From NCBI RefSeq assembly GCF_003255815.1, contig NC_037668.1, forward strand, positions 13,416,059 to 13,480,058: a DNA stretch of 64,000 bases, read 5' to 3'. This stretch comes from Theropithecus gelada (Eukaryota; Chordata; Mammalia; Primates; Cercopithecidae). Each line of letters starts with the position of its first letter. The stretch's first letter is position 1. Both the position numbers and the translations under genes were made by a program. Below the pieces are notes generated by a model. That model was not told where the DNA came from. It saw nothing but the letters and a program-made list of their open reading frames with translations, and searched no databases. Of the stretch, positions 33,543 through 44,094 are shown in pieces.

Positions 33543-33827
33543 TTTGAGACACATTCTCACTCTGTCACCCAGGCTGGTGTGCAGTGGCATGATCTCGGCT
33601 CACTACAACCTCTGCCTCCTGCATTCAAGTGGTTCTCCTGCCTCAGCCTCCCAGGTAGCTGGGACTACAGGTGCCCCCCACCACACCTGACTAATTTTTG
33701 TATTTTTAGTAGAGGTGAGATTTTGCTACGTTGGCCAGGCTGGTCTCAAACTGCTGACCTCAGGTGATCCACCCACCTTGGCCTCCCAAAGCGCTGGGAT
33801 TACAGGTGTGAGCCACCGTGCCTGGCC
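33543..33827 (-). mobile_element. AluS-like, intronic
   Basis: A complete minus-strand Alu from the T-run to 'gagccaccgtgcctggcc'. CTTTACTATTT (about 33532-33542) and CTTTGCTATTT (about 33833-33843) are the likely target duplication. Confidence 0.88.
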
Positions 33828-34169
33828 CACCTCTTTGCTATTTATCTTTCTTAACAAGAACCTGGAGACAATCATGTAGAAAGCAGCTTTGCATCTCCTC
33901 CTGGTTTTCATTACAGGAGAGAACAGTTCTCCTCTGTGAGTGCAGGAAGTCCCTAGGGCTGGTGACTTCATCCAGGGTCATGCTTACAAGGCCCATGAAG
34001 ACAATGGACCAGGCCTATTTCCTTGTTGGGTGAGCACATGAAATCAGTGCACTCTGCAGCTTTCTTTATCCTGCATCTGGAATCTGTGACTACCTTCAAC
34101 TCCTTCATATTCTAAGACCTTTTCCATGGTTTATCCACCCACTACCCGCTCCTGATTGTTCAGTGTAAC

Positions 34170-34242
34170 CTGGGGACAGGTGATTCTTGTACTTTATGAA
34201 TCTCCTCATCTTTATCATTTTCACTATCACTTTCATCATTCT
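34170..34242 (-). pseudogene. NBPF: Acidic linker exon (NBPF-type)
   Basis: 73 bp between acceptor TGCAG and donor GTTACA, encoding (E)NDESDSENDKDEEIHKVQES and then PVP(R). It corresponds to the ENDNDDDEDVQVEVAEKV region of human NBPF. The frame is open and the phases match. Confidence 0.85.
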
Positions 34243-35301
34243 CTGCAAACAAATACAGAAGTTTCCATTTAGATATTCCTCACTTCACACACTGCAAGCA
34301 CAGTGAGCTCTATGTGCACAGAGACATGAACATCTATGCATGGGTCAGTGTCGGACTGAAAGCTTTCATGTTTTATCTTTAATAAAATGCCCTGGCATGG
34401 TTTCCTGATCCATCAGGCAATGCATTTCTGATCTGGAGGGCCACCATCAAGCTGTGGCCAAATATTGAAAAGATGTTTTGGTCCCCATATCACTGGAGGC
34501 TTGTCCAGCATCTTTCTGGACTTTGGCAGCTGTCTCCCCCATCCAGCCACAGATCTGATTCCCAGACACAGGCTTGGTGTCCTGTCACAGCTCTCACATT
34601 TAGAATCTATTTCTTTCTCTTAGGGGAGGACAAACAACCTTATCCCACCTTTCTTCATGCATTGGGAGACTTCACAAGCCCTCCAAGTTGGCTTCTGCTG
34701 TGTTATTCAGGGACATTCTCTCCATGGGGAGGGCTCCACTCTGAAGCACTTCCTACCACCAAATGCCCCCACATCAAGTGCCTTCTCCAACACCACACGG
34801 TGAGGGGCTTCATCTCATTTTGAAAGGTAATCATAAGTATTCCCATATTTGAATGCTGTACCTACCATTGAAGAGACAATTTGACCTCTTTGCAGGTTTA
34901 GACAAAGAAATCCAGAAAGGATAAATCAGTCACTCACCCATGGTTACTAAGGACATTGCTGAAGATACAGCCTGGGAACCTTCATTCTTAGTCCTGGACT
35001 CTTTTTACTCTAACAACTTGCCTTCTGTCATAGCCTCCTTCCTGTCCTTTAAAACTGAATGGATATGGCCTCTTGCTCCAAAGACATGACTATCAAGGAG
35101 GAGGAGACATTTGCAATACTGTGACCTCTAACCCCATGGACTTCTTACCTCTGTTCCTACCCAGGAAGTCCTGGTCATGTCATGGCCATATATGTTTAAT
35201 GGAAAGAAACACCACCAATATAACTGTCATTGTGAAGGTATGGAGGGTAGAGTCTCTCATAAGCCTGGGCTTTGTGTCATCAGGGCCTGTGGTCACCTTA
35301 C

Positions 35302-35499
35302 CTGGGCTGAGCTGGTGGACAAGGTGCTCTGCCAGCCTGCTCTCAGAGGTCCTGCCCCTGGGAGTTGTCAGAATCATCAGGAGTGAGGAGGACCTTGAGA
35401 TGCTGATTCAGTGAGAGGAAGGCATCGCTCCCTTCCTGTAACATGTCCTGTAACTGGGCCAGCTCTCAGGTCTGAGAGTGAACAGAGACTTTATATTGC
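35302..35499 (-). pseudogene. NBPF: Coiled-coil exon (NBPF-type) with stop codons
   Basis: The acceptor CTTAG and donor GTAAGG are intact. The product is QYKVSVHSQT*ELAQLQDML followed by QEGSDAFLSLNQHLKVLLTP and DDSDNSQGQDL*. Stops are TGA at 35466-35468 and, in the same frame, TGA at 35343-35345. The last third appears shortened relative to the human exon, so the frame of the remaining LSP-type end is lost. Confidence 0.88.
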
Positions 35500-36270
35500 C
35501 TAAGGTGGAATAGTAGAGAAAATTTAATAGTGGAAAGGGATGAGTGATCCGTTCTAATATTGCAACAAAGGAGCCCTCCATGCAGAAAGTCAGTACATGT
35601 TAAGGGAAATGCCTGTGGCAAAGGAAAGAAAAATATATTTTTAAAATTAAAAACAGGTCTTCCCCTCTGCAATAGAGAGAGAGAGCTCCAGGAAGATTTT
35701 TCAGCATTCCATTCATCTTTTTCTTCTGTAACCAAATGAGTTCCAAAAGGATTTTCCTTCGATTTCTCATTTTGGTTGTGGACATTTTCATGTTAAAATA
35801 CACATAGTGCATTATTCAGTGACTGGACACAAAGCCGTGCACAGAAATGTGGCCAGGTACAACTGGAAAGATGAAAAAAGAAAAGAATGACCGGGTCGAG
35901 AAGGCAATATTGATTGAACAAATGAGAAGCCCAAGTCAGTCAGGAGGTGATTCTGACTAAGAGTAAATGCAGTGGTGATCGCACAGCATTTTGAGTATAC
36001 TAACTGCTGCTGGGTAGTTCACTTTCCTTTGGTTACTTTTGGGTTATGCAAATTTCACCTCAACAATTACTTGTTTGAAAAAGAGAAAACGAGGCAACCC
36101 ATAACTTACTATTGTTGTTCTCTGTTTTATAAATATTTGTGTGACACGTGCCTGCCGTGGCAATTCCTGCCCTTCCCCTGGCCCAGCTTAGCTCTTACTT
36201 CTCCCCGCTGAGCTGCTGTACAGAGATTCACACACCTGCCCACCTGCCTGCCCCCACGGGGCCCCCTCAG

Positions 36271-36373
36271 CTGAGCTCCTCCGCTTGCCTGAGCTCCTCT
36301 GCCAGCTTCTCCTCCTTGAACTTTAGTTCATCCCTCAGCATAGATTTTATCAGGTCTTTGCACTCTTCATATT
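36271..36373 (-). pseudogene. NBPF: Coiled-coil exon (NBPF-type) with lost donor
   Basis: 103 bp after acceptor TCTTAG, encoding EYEECKDLIKSMLRDELKFK followed by EEKLAEELRQAEEL. The sequence after the exon end is CTCAG|CTGAGGGG, where the family has CTCAG|GTGAGGGG. The invariant donor G is changed to C (plus-strand G at 36270). Confidence 0.85.
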
Positions 36374-36776
36374 CTAAGACAGACACGCCTGCCTCAGTGG
36401 AAGGCTGGACATGCTGCTGTGGTCACTGCCTACAGGGCAGGAGCCAGGTCCATGCTAAGGACAAAACTGTCCCTAGTTCCAGGCTGTAGGCAGGGATGTC
36501 CACATCTTTACTCTTCAGCCTCCCGACTTTCTGGCATCTGATCCTCCCCACTTAGATACAGGAAAAAAGAAGCTCAGGGGCACATCAAGCAACTCGACAA
36601 GATGAGTCACCTGGAAGGAGGCAGGGTCAGAATTCACGGCCCCTGAGGTCTGACTCTGAATCATGGGATGCTTTCCCAAGGCTTGCAGCCTCTCCTGCAC
36701 TGGGGAATGAAGTGGTGATTTTCTGTACAGCTAGGAAGGCTTCTAGGGCTGTGAGACTGCGAAAGGAAAATATCCT

Positions 36777-37230
36777 GGGCCCCCAAAATCACTAAGGAAA
36801 ACTCAAGCTGGGAACTGCTTAGGGCAAACCTGCCTCCCATTCTATTCAGTCACTCCTCTGCTCACTGAGATAGATACATATCTTATTTGCCTCCTTTGGA
36901 AAGGCTAATCACATACTCAAAATAATGTAACCATTTGTGTGTCACCTATCTGTGACCGGGAAGCTCCCTTCCCTGGTAGCTCCCTCTCCACTTTGAGTTT
37001 TCCTGCCTTTGCTTCAAGTTTTCCTGTCTTTCCAGAAAGAACCAATTTACCTCTTACATATATTGATTGATGTCTCACGTCTCCCAATGTATGAAACTAA
37101 GCTATGCCCCGACCACCTTGGGCACATGTCGTCAGGTCTTCCTGAGGCTGTTCTGGCGCATCCTCAACCTTGGCAAAATAAACCTTCCAAATTAACTGAG
37201 ACCTGTCTCAGATTTGTTGGGTTCACATTT
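36777..37230 (+). mobile_element. ERV LTR, left copy (class I-like, family not named)
   Basis: It begins near 'tgggcccccaaaatcac' and ends '...cagatttgttgggttcaca' after a polyadenylation word AATAAA ('ggcaaaataaacc'). It is followed at once by 'tttcggtaaccacc', a position and text suited to a primer-binding region. A second, shorter copy of its 3' half lies 0.5 kb downstream in the same orientation. Confidence 0.65.
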
Positions 37231-37734
37231 CGGTAACCACCACTGGGGGATTCTGAGTGGAGATGCCCCTGACCTTTGACAAATGTATCAGTGCTTGGTA
37301 CCAGCATGAACTAACTTTATGGCTCAAGCCAACAGGACAATTTGCTGAGGTCTGAGAGCACCCCCTCCAGAGAATCCTTGATGTACCCAAATTTGGTCGA
37401 GATCTTAAATTTATTTTACTGTACAACTCTTCTTTTTCTGGAGTTTCGCTTGCTGTCAACAGGAAGGCAAGTTTTCCTGCTTCCGTGACAATGGAATGCA
37501 GGTAACTGCTTTATGAAGTTCGAGCTCGCTTCTTCCAACAGGGAAGATGAGTTGTTTTTCCTGCTTCTAGGATGGTGGAGAGCAGTCCACAGCCTGAGAC
37601 CAATCACTGTCACTAGGTAAGAAACTGGTTTGGGATTGTATCTTGCAATTTCCTTTTAAACGACTAAAATAAGCGTTTAACCGGCTGGTGTTAATTTCTG
37701 CTTACACTTAGAGTGCTCAGAAATCATATAATTT
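37231..37734 (+). mobile_element. Residual ERV leader/internal sequence
   Basis: About 0.5 kb between the two LTR copies. It contains no recognisable gag, pol or env. Two short related segments ('gaaggcaagttttcctgctt' and 'atgagttgtttttcctgctt') repeat within it. It is probably what remains after internal deletion. Confidence 0.45.
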
Positions 37735-37936
37735 GGGTCTTCCTGCCTTTGCTTCAAGTTGTCCTGCCTTTCCAGACTGAACGAATGTACTTCTTACATA
37801 CATTAATTGATGTCTCGTGACCACCTTGGGCACCGTCAGGTCTTCCTGAGGCTGTGTCCCGGGTGCATCCTCAACCTTGGCAAAATAAACTTTCTAAATT
37901 AACTGAGACCTGTCTCAGATTTTCTGTGTTCACAGG
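37735..37936 (+). mobile_element. ERV LTR, right copy (5'-truncated)
   Basis: It shares 'cctgcctttgcttcaagtt', 'gaccaccttgggcac', 'gtcaggtcttcctgaggctg' and 'ttaactgagacctgtctcag' with the left copy at 36955-37225. It lacks the upstream half and a stretch near 'cccaatgtatgaaactaagc'. Confidence 0.7.
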
Positions 37937-38104
37937 ACTGATTTTTTTTTTTTTTTTAAACTGGGAATTTTAAGCACCAATATGTTCAAGATTTTAAAAA
38001 TCATATCTGGATATAATTGCATAAAATATGAGGCATAAGACCATAAGGCCATGAAGGAAGCATGCCCAAATACTAATCAAATTTCTGTTAAGTTAGAAAC
38101 AGTA

Positions 38105-38262
38105 GAATGAAGAACTAATAGTGTTTACTCTGTGCCAACAACTGTTCCAGGAGGTTACAAGCAATAGGTTGTGTAATTCATTGCAGCAATTTACCGAGGT
38201 AGGTATTATTATAACACCTGTGAACAGATGAGGAAACTGAGGCACAGAGAAGACGATTAACT
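38105..38262 (+). mobile_element. MIR element
   Basis: 'gtttactctgtgccaacaac' and 'gatgaggaaactgaggcaca' are MIR core words in the usual order. Confidence 0.8.
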
Positions 38263-38365
38263 TGGATGGAACCCAGGAAACTGGCCCAAGGTTCCTGCTT
38301 TGCACACTGCTACCTCCACGAAGTCTTGGGGGCTCTCTTTTTTCCTCTTTAGAAATAAGAGCCTG

Positions 38366-38668
38366 GGCCAGGTGCCGTGGCTCACGCCTGTAATCCAAGC
38401 ACTTTGGGAGGCCGAGGCGGGTGGATCACCTGAGGTCAGAAGTTCGAGAGCAGCTTGACCAACATGGAGAAACCCCATCTCTACTAAAAATTCAAAAATT
38501 AACTGGGTATGATAGTGCATGCCTGTAATCTCAGCTGCTTTGGAGGCTGAGGCAGGAGAATTGCTTGAACCCAGGAGGCGGAGGTTGTGGTGAGTTGAGA
38601 TTGGGCCATTGCACTCCAGCCTGGGCAACAAAAACAAAACTCCATATCAAAAAAAAAAAAAAAAAAGA
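38366..38668 (+). mobile_element. Full-length AluS-like
   Basis: The target duplication AGAAATAAGAGCCTG (38351-38365) and AGAAATAACAGCCTG (38670-38684) brackets a complete Alu. Confidence 0.9.
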
Positions 38669-38925
38669 GAGAAATAACAGCCTGTGCCCCAGAAAGCAGG
38701 ACTTTCCTCTCACCAGGGTACTCCTTGCTCTTGATGCTGTCACTTATGGATACCACAATTTCTATTAGGTGCAGACTCCTCTTTAAGCTACTTGGAGTTG
38801 GTACTGTGTGCTATCATCACGTTTCCACCAGGGTTCTCAGCATGGAACTTGGCCTGAATTGAATGGAAATTCATTAGTCCCAGATATGTAAAGCCACAGA
38901 TTAGATGCTATTTGTCTGCAGGATC

Positions 38926-39226
38926 TTTTTTTTTTTTTTTGAGACGGAGTCTCGCTCTGTCTCCCAGGCTGGAGTGCAGTGGCCTGATCTCAGCTCACTG
39001 CAAGCTCCGCCTCCCGGGTCCACGCCATTCTCCTGCCTCAGCCTCCCGAGTAGCTGGGACTACAGGCGCCCACCACCTCGCCCGGCTAGTTTTTTTTTTG
39101 TATTTTTTAGTAGAGACGGGGTTTCACCGTGTTAGCCAGGATGGTCTCGATCTCCTGACCTCATGATCCACCCATCTCGGCCTCCCAAAGTGCTGGGATT
39201 ACAGGCTTGAGCCACCGCGCCCGGCC
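38926..39226 (-). mobile_element. AluY of Old World monkey type, with perfect TSD
   Basis: Complete minus-strand Alu with the identical 15-base duplication TGTCTGCAGGATCTT at 38913-38927 and 39227-39241 (the last bases merge with the T-run). It has 'caggcttgagccaccgcgcc' and 'cctcgcccggctagtttttt', the same lineage marks as the copy at 5496. It inserted into the first large intron of the NBPF-like locus. Confidence 0.85.
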
Positions 39227-39562
39227 TGTCTGCAGGATCTTATATGGTACAGAGAGAATTCTGGCAAACACAATTTAGCCTCTTGCTGAAAAAAACAGGT
39301 GGTTCTGTTCCTATGTCAGACACCAGTAACTGGCATTTTAACTCTAGTTCCACCCCACACCAAATTACAAACATGGAAAAGCTGCTGAATACTTTGTGCC
39401 TCTGTTTTCCATCTTTAAGAAAATGAGGTGAAAATACCCTCTTCTTTTTCCTAGAAGCATGGAAAGGATAAAATTAATTTTGATTAAGAGAGCATTTCAC
39501 CTCTCAGGGAGAAGATGGGTAATCATTCATCATTTTTGATACAGTGAACCTGTAGAACTTAC

Positions 39563-39775
39563 TGTACTTCTTCAGCTGGTTGGCCAGGGAGTACGTAGTA
39601 GTTTGAGGTATAAGAAATTTCTCTTTGAGGTTTCAGAACTGCTGTTTGCCCTCTGCCAGCTGTAAGCGCAATTCTTGGTTGATTTCTAGGATGTTCATCT
39701 CTGCCTTTTCACTTGACAAAAGGCTGGCAGATACAGTCATGCTGACATTTGTGCCAGAAGAGGTAGAGCCAGGGA
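39563..39775 (-). pseudogene. NBPF: N-terminal coding exon (NBPF-type) with stop codon
   Basis: 213 bp between acceptor CCCTAG and donor ACA|GTAAGT. The ATG is at 39740 (minus). The product is [20 protein letters not shown] followed by NQELRLQLAEGKQQF*, parallel to human [20 protein letters not shown] and onward. TGA at 39633-39635 ends it at codon 36, where the family has arginine, so one CGA-to-TGA change is enough. Downstream the frame still reads NLKEKF. Confidence 0.9.
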
Positions 39776-39877
39776 CTAGGGAGAAGAAACTCAAACACAT
39801 CATGGGTTGAAAACTGGTGAAATCAAATAGGTTTGATCAGGACTGAGGGATGACAATAACTGGAATTGTTATCTTAC

Positions 39878-40045
39878 CGCTGAGAAAAACTTGATCACTC
39901 GCCACAGCACTTTAGAGTCCTTAACCACAAAAACAGGGTCTGAGATGCCAGACATTTGAGCCAAAGGCACTGCCTGTAGCTCAGACTCTGATAAGAGTGA
40001 GGCAGATAGTGGCCAGTGTGCCAGGTAATGGCCTGCAGTTGCAAT
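39878..40045 (-). other. Possible upstream (5' UTR-type) exon of the NBPF-like locus
   Basis: The stretch ends at a good donor CTCAGCG|GTAAGA (39877/39878) and lies just upstream of the first coding exon in the same orientation. Another donor-like CCTCAG|GTAAGAC occurs at 40139/40140. I cannot tie either to a known NBPF 5' exon from memory, and the acceptor side is not fixed. Confidence 0.35.
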
Positions 40046-40139
40046 AACAGAATTAGAAGGAGGGAATGTCATGGAATCTTAGGAGCCCTGCATTACAGTT
40101 GCCCAGGCTTTGCTGAAACACAAGGCCCCTTGGTCTTAC

Positions 40140-41425
40140 CTGAGGGTCAGCATTGAGGGGGACCATTTGTTCAGCAGTCATTCTCAGGATTTGTGTACTT
40201 TTGTGACAACGCCACAGACCCATCTCTTTCCCAATACATCTAAGCATATTCCTCATTGTTCATTTCTTGTGTGTACCAGTCAGAAACAGTTTCCCAACGG
40301 GTTATATTTTCTTAATGGTAGTCATGAAGTCACCACACCTTCTCTTTCAGTTAAAACAGATCTGAAGGCTTTTCCACAAGTGAAAGATATCAAACTGTTA
40401 GACTGCCGTGATATTCTCTGGGTCTTCTGCAGTTTTTTTCTGTATCCACTAAAAAGTGAATGAATAATTCATTTTTAAAAAATGTTTTCTCTCCTGTCTC
40501 AGTATTCTTCTTGCTGCATCTCATAGTCAGGTTGATTTCTGTTCTCTTACTGGATCGGAATTTTGGCTTTCCATTGCACTTAAGACAAGTTTGACATCAT
40601 TATCTTCAAAGTTTTTCTTCTATGCGTGGGTTGATTTGTTTTCTAATGTCAGTGAACACTACATTTTATACTTGTCACTTATCGATGTCATTCTAGTCCC
40701 ACAAGAGCTCTTTTCAAGGTATCAAGTAATCCAGATTATTTATACATATATCTCCTGAAAACATGTGTGACCATCTATCTTGGGAAGTTTTGTAAACCTG
40801 ATACTATTTTGCTGTTTTCATTCAGTTTTCCCATATAATGAACAGAACAGGGTTATGAGCAGTTCTTATGGAACATCGTTTGACATACATATATTTTCTG
40901 AGTTTGTCTAACACCATTGAAGTGTGGTTGCATTCCACTAACAGAACATGGCAAGATCAAGGGGGCAAGACATGGTTAGGGTTGGTTGGTGGTCCTCAGT
41001 GTTTCTGTGCAGTAGAAGGTGAGTTTGAGGTGAGAGGAACGAGTAGGAGAGAGTGATACCCTGAACCACCTACTCACTTTCTCAGCTTTTATCCCCACCT
41101 AGGTTTTGTGAGCCTGGGGCTGGGGAGATGGTCCCATAGCCCAGGTCTCTTTAGTTTGGCTGCTGGACTTGAGTGATTTGAGGGTGCAATGAGCATGACC
41201 CTGGGCTACTCAGCATTCATTTGGAAGTGAAGGACAGAGGACTGGGTCGATCTCATTTGAAAGCATACCTCTCAGCAGTCCCCACCATCCTCCAACTATG
41301 CTGTGTAAGGACATTGCTTTGAAATGTATCAATGTAAATAAATTTATTTTCTGGTGTCTATGAGACCTGACATTATATGGCAGGAAAAAAAATTTGTAAA
41401 ATTTCTTTATTTTAAAAATGGTGAA
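40140..41425. other. Unassigned sequence
   Basis: No gene or repeat recognised. The text around 40480-40900 may contain a diverged L1 or ERV piece. Confidence 0.35.
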
Positions 41426-41737
41426 GCCCGGGTGTGATGGCTTACGTCTGTAATTCCAGCACTTTGGAAGGCCGAGGCAGGTGGATCACCTGAGGTCAGG
41501 AGTTCAAGACCAGCCTGACCAACACGGAGAAACCCCATATCTACTAAAAAAAAAAAAAAAAAATTACAAAATTAGCCAGGCATGGTGGCACATGCCTGTA
41601 ATCCCAGCTACTTAGGAGGATGAGGCAGGAGAATTGCTTGAACCCGGGAGGAGGTGGTTGCAGTGAGCTGAGATTGCACCACTGCACTTCAGCCTGGGCA
41701 ACAAGAGTGAAACTCCGTCTCAAAAAAAAAAAAAAAA
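41426..41737 (+). mobile_element. AluS-like with internal A-run expansion
   Basis: Complete Alu from 'cccgggtgtgatggctta' to the A-tail. The middle A-rich linker is expanded (41546-41563). AAAAATGGTGAA on both sides (about 41414-41425 and 41732-41744) is the target duplication. Confidence 0.9.
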
Positions 41738-43404
41738 TGGTGAAACTGCAAGTCACAAAGTTACATGACTTACTTGAGGTCACACAGGGATGAGTTCTGA
41801 GCACTGCCAATAAAAGCAATCACAATAATTATTCAATAATTATTCATAGAATTCATATAATTCAGCAATATTTATATAATTATTCAGTAATTATTCGTTG
41901 ACCAATTCGTACCAGACATTTTGCTTAAAATTGTGCACACATATGGGCATTGTATTTTCATCATAATCCTTAAGGTAATGTTGTTATTCGTAAAAAACAG
42001 ATAAGAGACCTGAAGAAGAGGGAAAACAAATTATTTATTTGACCGTATTTCCATGTTTTTTGTTTCTGTGATTCTGAAAGAATGAACAGAATGAGTCAAG
42101 GGAAGAATATTCATTCCTGTGTCATTTTCCAGGACAGAGGTGTGACCTCCTAGAGTATTGGGACCAAAATTCAGAAGTGTCTGAAGCGTGAGACTTGGGT
42201 CTTCCCTTGACTGTGTTTAATTTACTCTTCTGTTGAACACCTATGAGTCTTACTAAGATTTTTGCCTTTTTATAACCACAATATATGTTTTATGAAGAGG
42301 ATTTTACTATTGGTTCTATTTAGAAAGAATACATATAAGCTATTGTTTAAGTTTTATGCACTTCATATTTTTCTGATTTCTGTTTTGAGATTAAATTCTC
42401 ATGTAAAAAGAAAAATAACTGTTATTACTTTTAAAGAACAAATTACTTATTGGTTTGAGTTTTTGAAGATGAAGCACAAACTTCTGATTTTATCTTTGTT
42501 TACCCCCATCGGCGCCACCCATTGTCTCTCAGAATGACCCGGCCTTGCTCCTGCACTTACCCGTGCAGTGCTGAACCATCTCCACGCACTGTCCAATTCA
42601 CTCAGTGATTTGGGCTCCTCTCAAGGCTCCCTGAAATGGGTACAGGTCTCAGGATGTTGGACACATTTTAGGTGCAAAAGCAACCCATACTGTAGAGTGC
42701 ACAGCTGTGTTCTTACTTCCCTGAAGTTAGCAGTGATGTCTTAGGACAGGAAGGAATGCTTTCCATTTTTAGAAATGCCTCTGGACAACTCTCCTGAACA
42801 TGAAAGAAACTGCTAAATTTCTGATCTCATGTTAGATAGCTAGAATAGATTTATAAGACCTCCTTACTTTCCCATGTCTGCTGAAGTGTGATTTCTTAGC
42901 AGTATGATTCCTTTTCTTCTAAGCTGAGCAGCTTAGGAAAGATGGGCCATGTTGCTGTGCAAAAAGAGGTAAACTTAATTTCTACTCAAAGCATGCCTGA
43001 ATTTGAAACTAGGGCTTCCACTCTTCCAAAGTTGGACTGTCACTGCCTCAGGTATGTGTCCCGAAGGGCTTCTATCTCTGCTGTACTCAGGATAAAGTTT
43101 AAATGGAGCCCAGCAAGCCAGGTCTCCTTTACTTCTAGGTTCCCCCAACAGTTTCTGCTCTGCTTTAGGGACTGCATTGAAAATATTCTTGTTCTGCTGT
43201 TGTGTTTTGGCTTTGGAATGATGTGATGCAGCTCAATGGGTCCTACCCCCAAGTTGACCAGAGTAAGAAACACCTGGGAAAGTCAGTGCAAATACAAGTT
43301 CATTGTCCTTCTGGCACGAATTTTGATTCTGTGGGCTCAGGTGGGGCCTGGAATGTGTTTAACATGACTGAGATGTGCAGTCAGTTTGGGGACCCACTGA
43401 TACC
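41738..43404. other. Unassigned sequence
   Basis: AT-rich near 41820-41900 with repeated 'aattattcaataattattc' words, then ordinary sequence. Nothing recognised. Confidence 0.4.
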
Positions 43405-43560
43405 ATCGACCTTACAGTTTATGGGATGATTCTTTCTGTTTTGCTGATGAAAAAACCAAGGCACAGAGAGTCTGTAACTTGCCCAAGTTCCCCTTGCTGT
43501 AAGCCCTGGAGTCAGATCTCAAGTAGAGCACCCTCTTCCCCATCCCCTTCCCACATTTTC
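43405..43560 (+). mobile_element. MIR element
   Basis: 'gatgaaaaaaccaaggcaca' with 'cttgcccaagttccc' is the MIR core. Confidence 0.75.
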
Positions 43561-43614
43561 CAATTTAGTTGTGTCAGTTCTTTCCAAGTAGATGTTTCTC
43601 TTCCCTTATTTCTA

Positions 43615-43615
43615 C

Positions 43616-43650
<35 letters not shown>
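43615..43650. repeat. (CAA)n microsatellite
   Basis: Uninterrupted AAC/ACA units over about 36 bases. Confidence 0.95.
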
Positions 43651-43742
43651 TCTTTTTGAATTTAATTTGTTTCATCTGATATATTTCATCACAGCATGCT
43701 GTCAGCATCATATTCTGGTCACTTACTATGAATGCAAGATGC

Positions 43743-44031
43743 TTTTTTTTGAGATAGGCTCTCGTTCTGTCCCCCAGACTGGAGTGCAGTGCTGATGATA
43801 GCCAACTGCAACCTCAAACTCCTAGGGTCAAGTGATCATCTTGCCTCAGCTTTCCAAGGAGCTGAACTGTAGGCACACATCACCATTCCTGGCTAATTTT
43901 TTAAAATTTTTTATAGAGATGAAATCTTGCTATGTTGCTCAGGGTGGTCTAGAACTCCTGGCCTCAAGTGATCCTCTCACCTAGGCCTCCAAAAGGGCTG
44001 GGATTACAAGAGTAAGCCACTGAGCCTGGCC
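43743..44031 (-). mobile_element. AluJ-like
   Basis: Minus-strand Alu with 'gcctcaagtgatcctctcac' and 'ttttatagagatgaaatctt', typical of old AluJ copies. Confidence 0.85.
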
Positions 44032-44094
44032 CTGAGATGATTTTTTTTTTTCCATGAAAATACAGGGCATGGAGATGTGGAAAGACACCTCGCT

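Larger units (their letters stand above)
23517..39775 (-). pseudogene. NBPF: NBPF-like (Olduvai/DUF1220) gene, disrupted
   Basis: A minus-strand multi-exon locus whose exons can be placed one by one with matching phases. In order they are 39563-39775, 36271-36373, 35302-35499, 34170-34242, 32788-32999, 31471-31519, 30520-30683, 29424-29475, 28641-28813, 27870-27921, 27098-27270, 26335-26385, 25548-25720, 24451-24502 and 23517-23689. Conceptual products follow the known NBPF order: the [20 protein letters not shown] start, coiled-coil exons (EECKDLIKSML, FKEEKLAEEL), an acidic linker, [14 protein letters not shown], then repeated DUF1220 domains with the DSLDRCYSTPS and QPYRSAFYSLEE motifs. 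NBPF proteins are cytoplasmic/centrosome-associated by report, with unclear molecular function. Lesions are stop codons at 39633-39635, 35466-35468, 35343-35345 and 29441-29443, a one-base loss in exon 26335-26385, and a GT-to-CT donor at exon 36271-36373. Full-length translation is therefore not possible, though a shorter transcript through the downstream Olduvai exons cannot be excluded. Confidence 0.9.
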
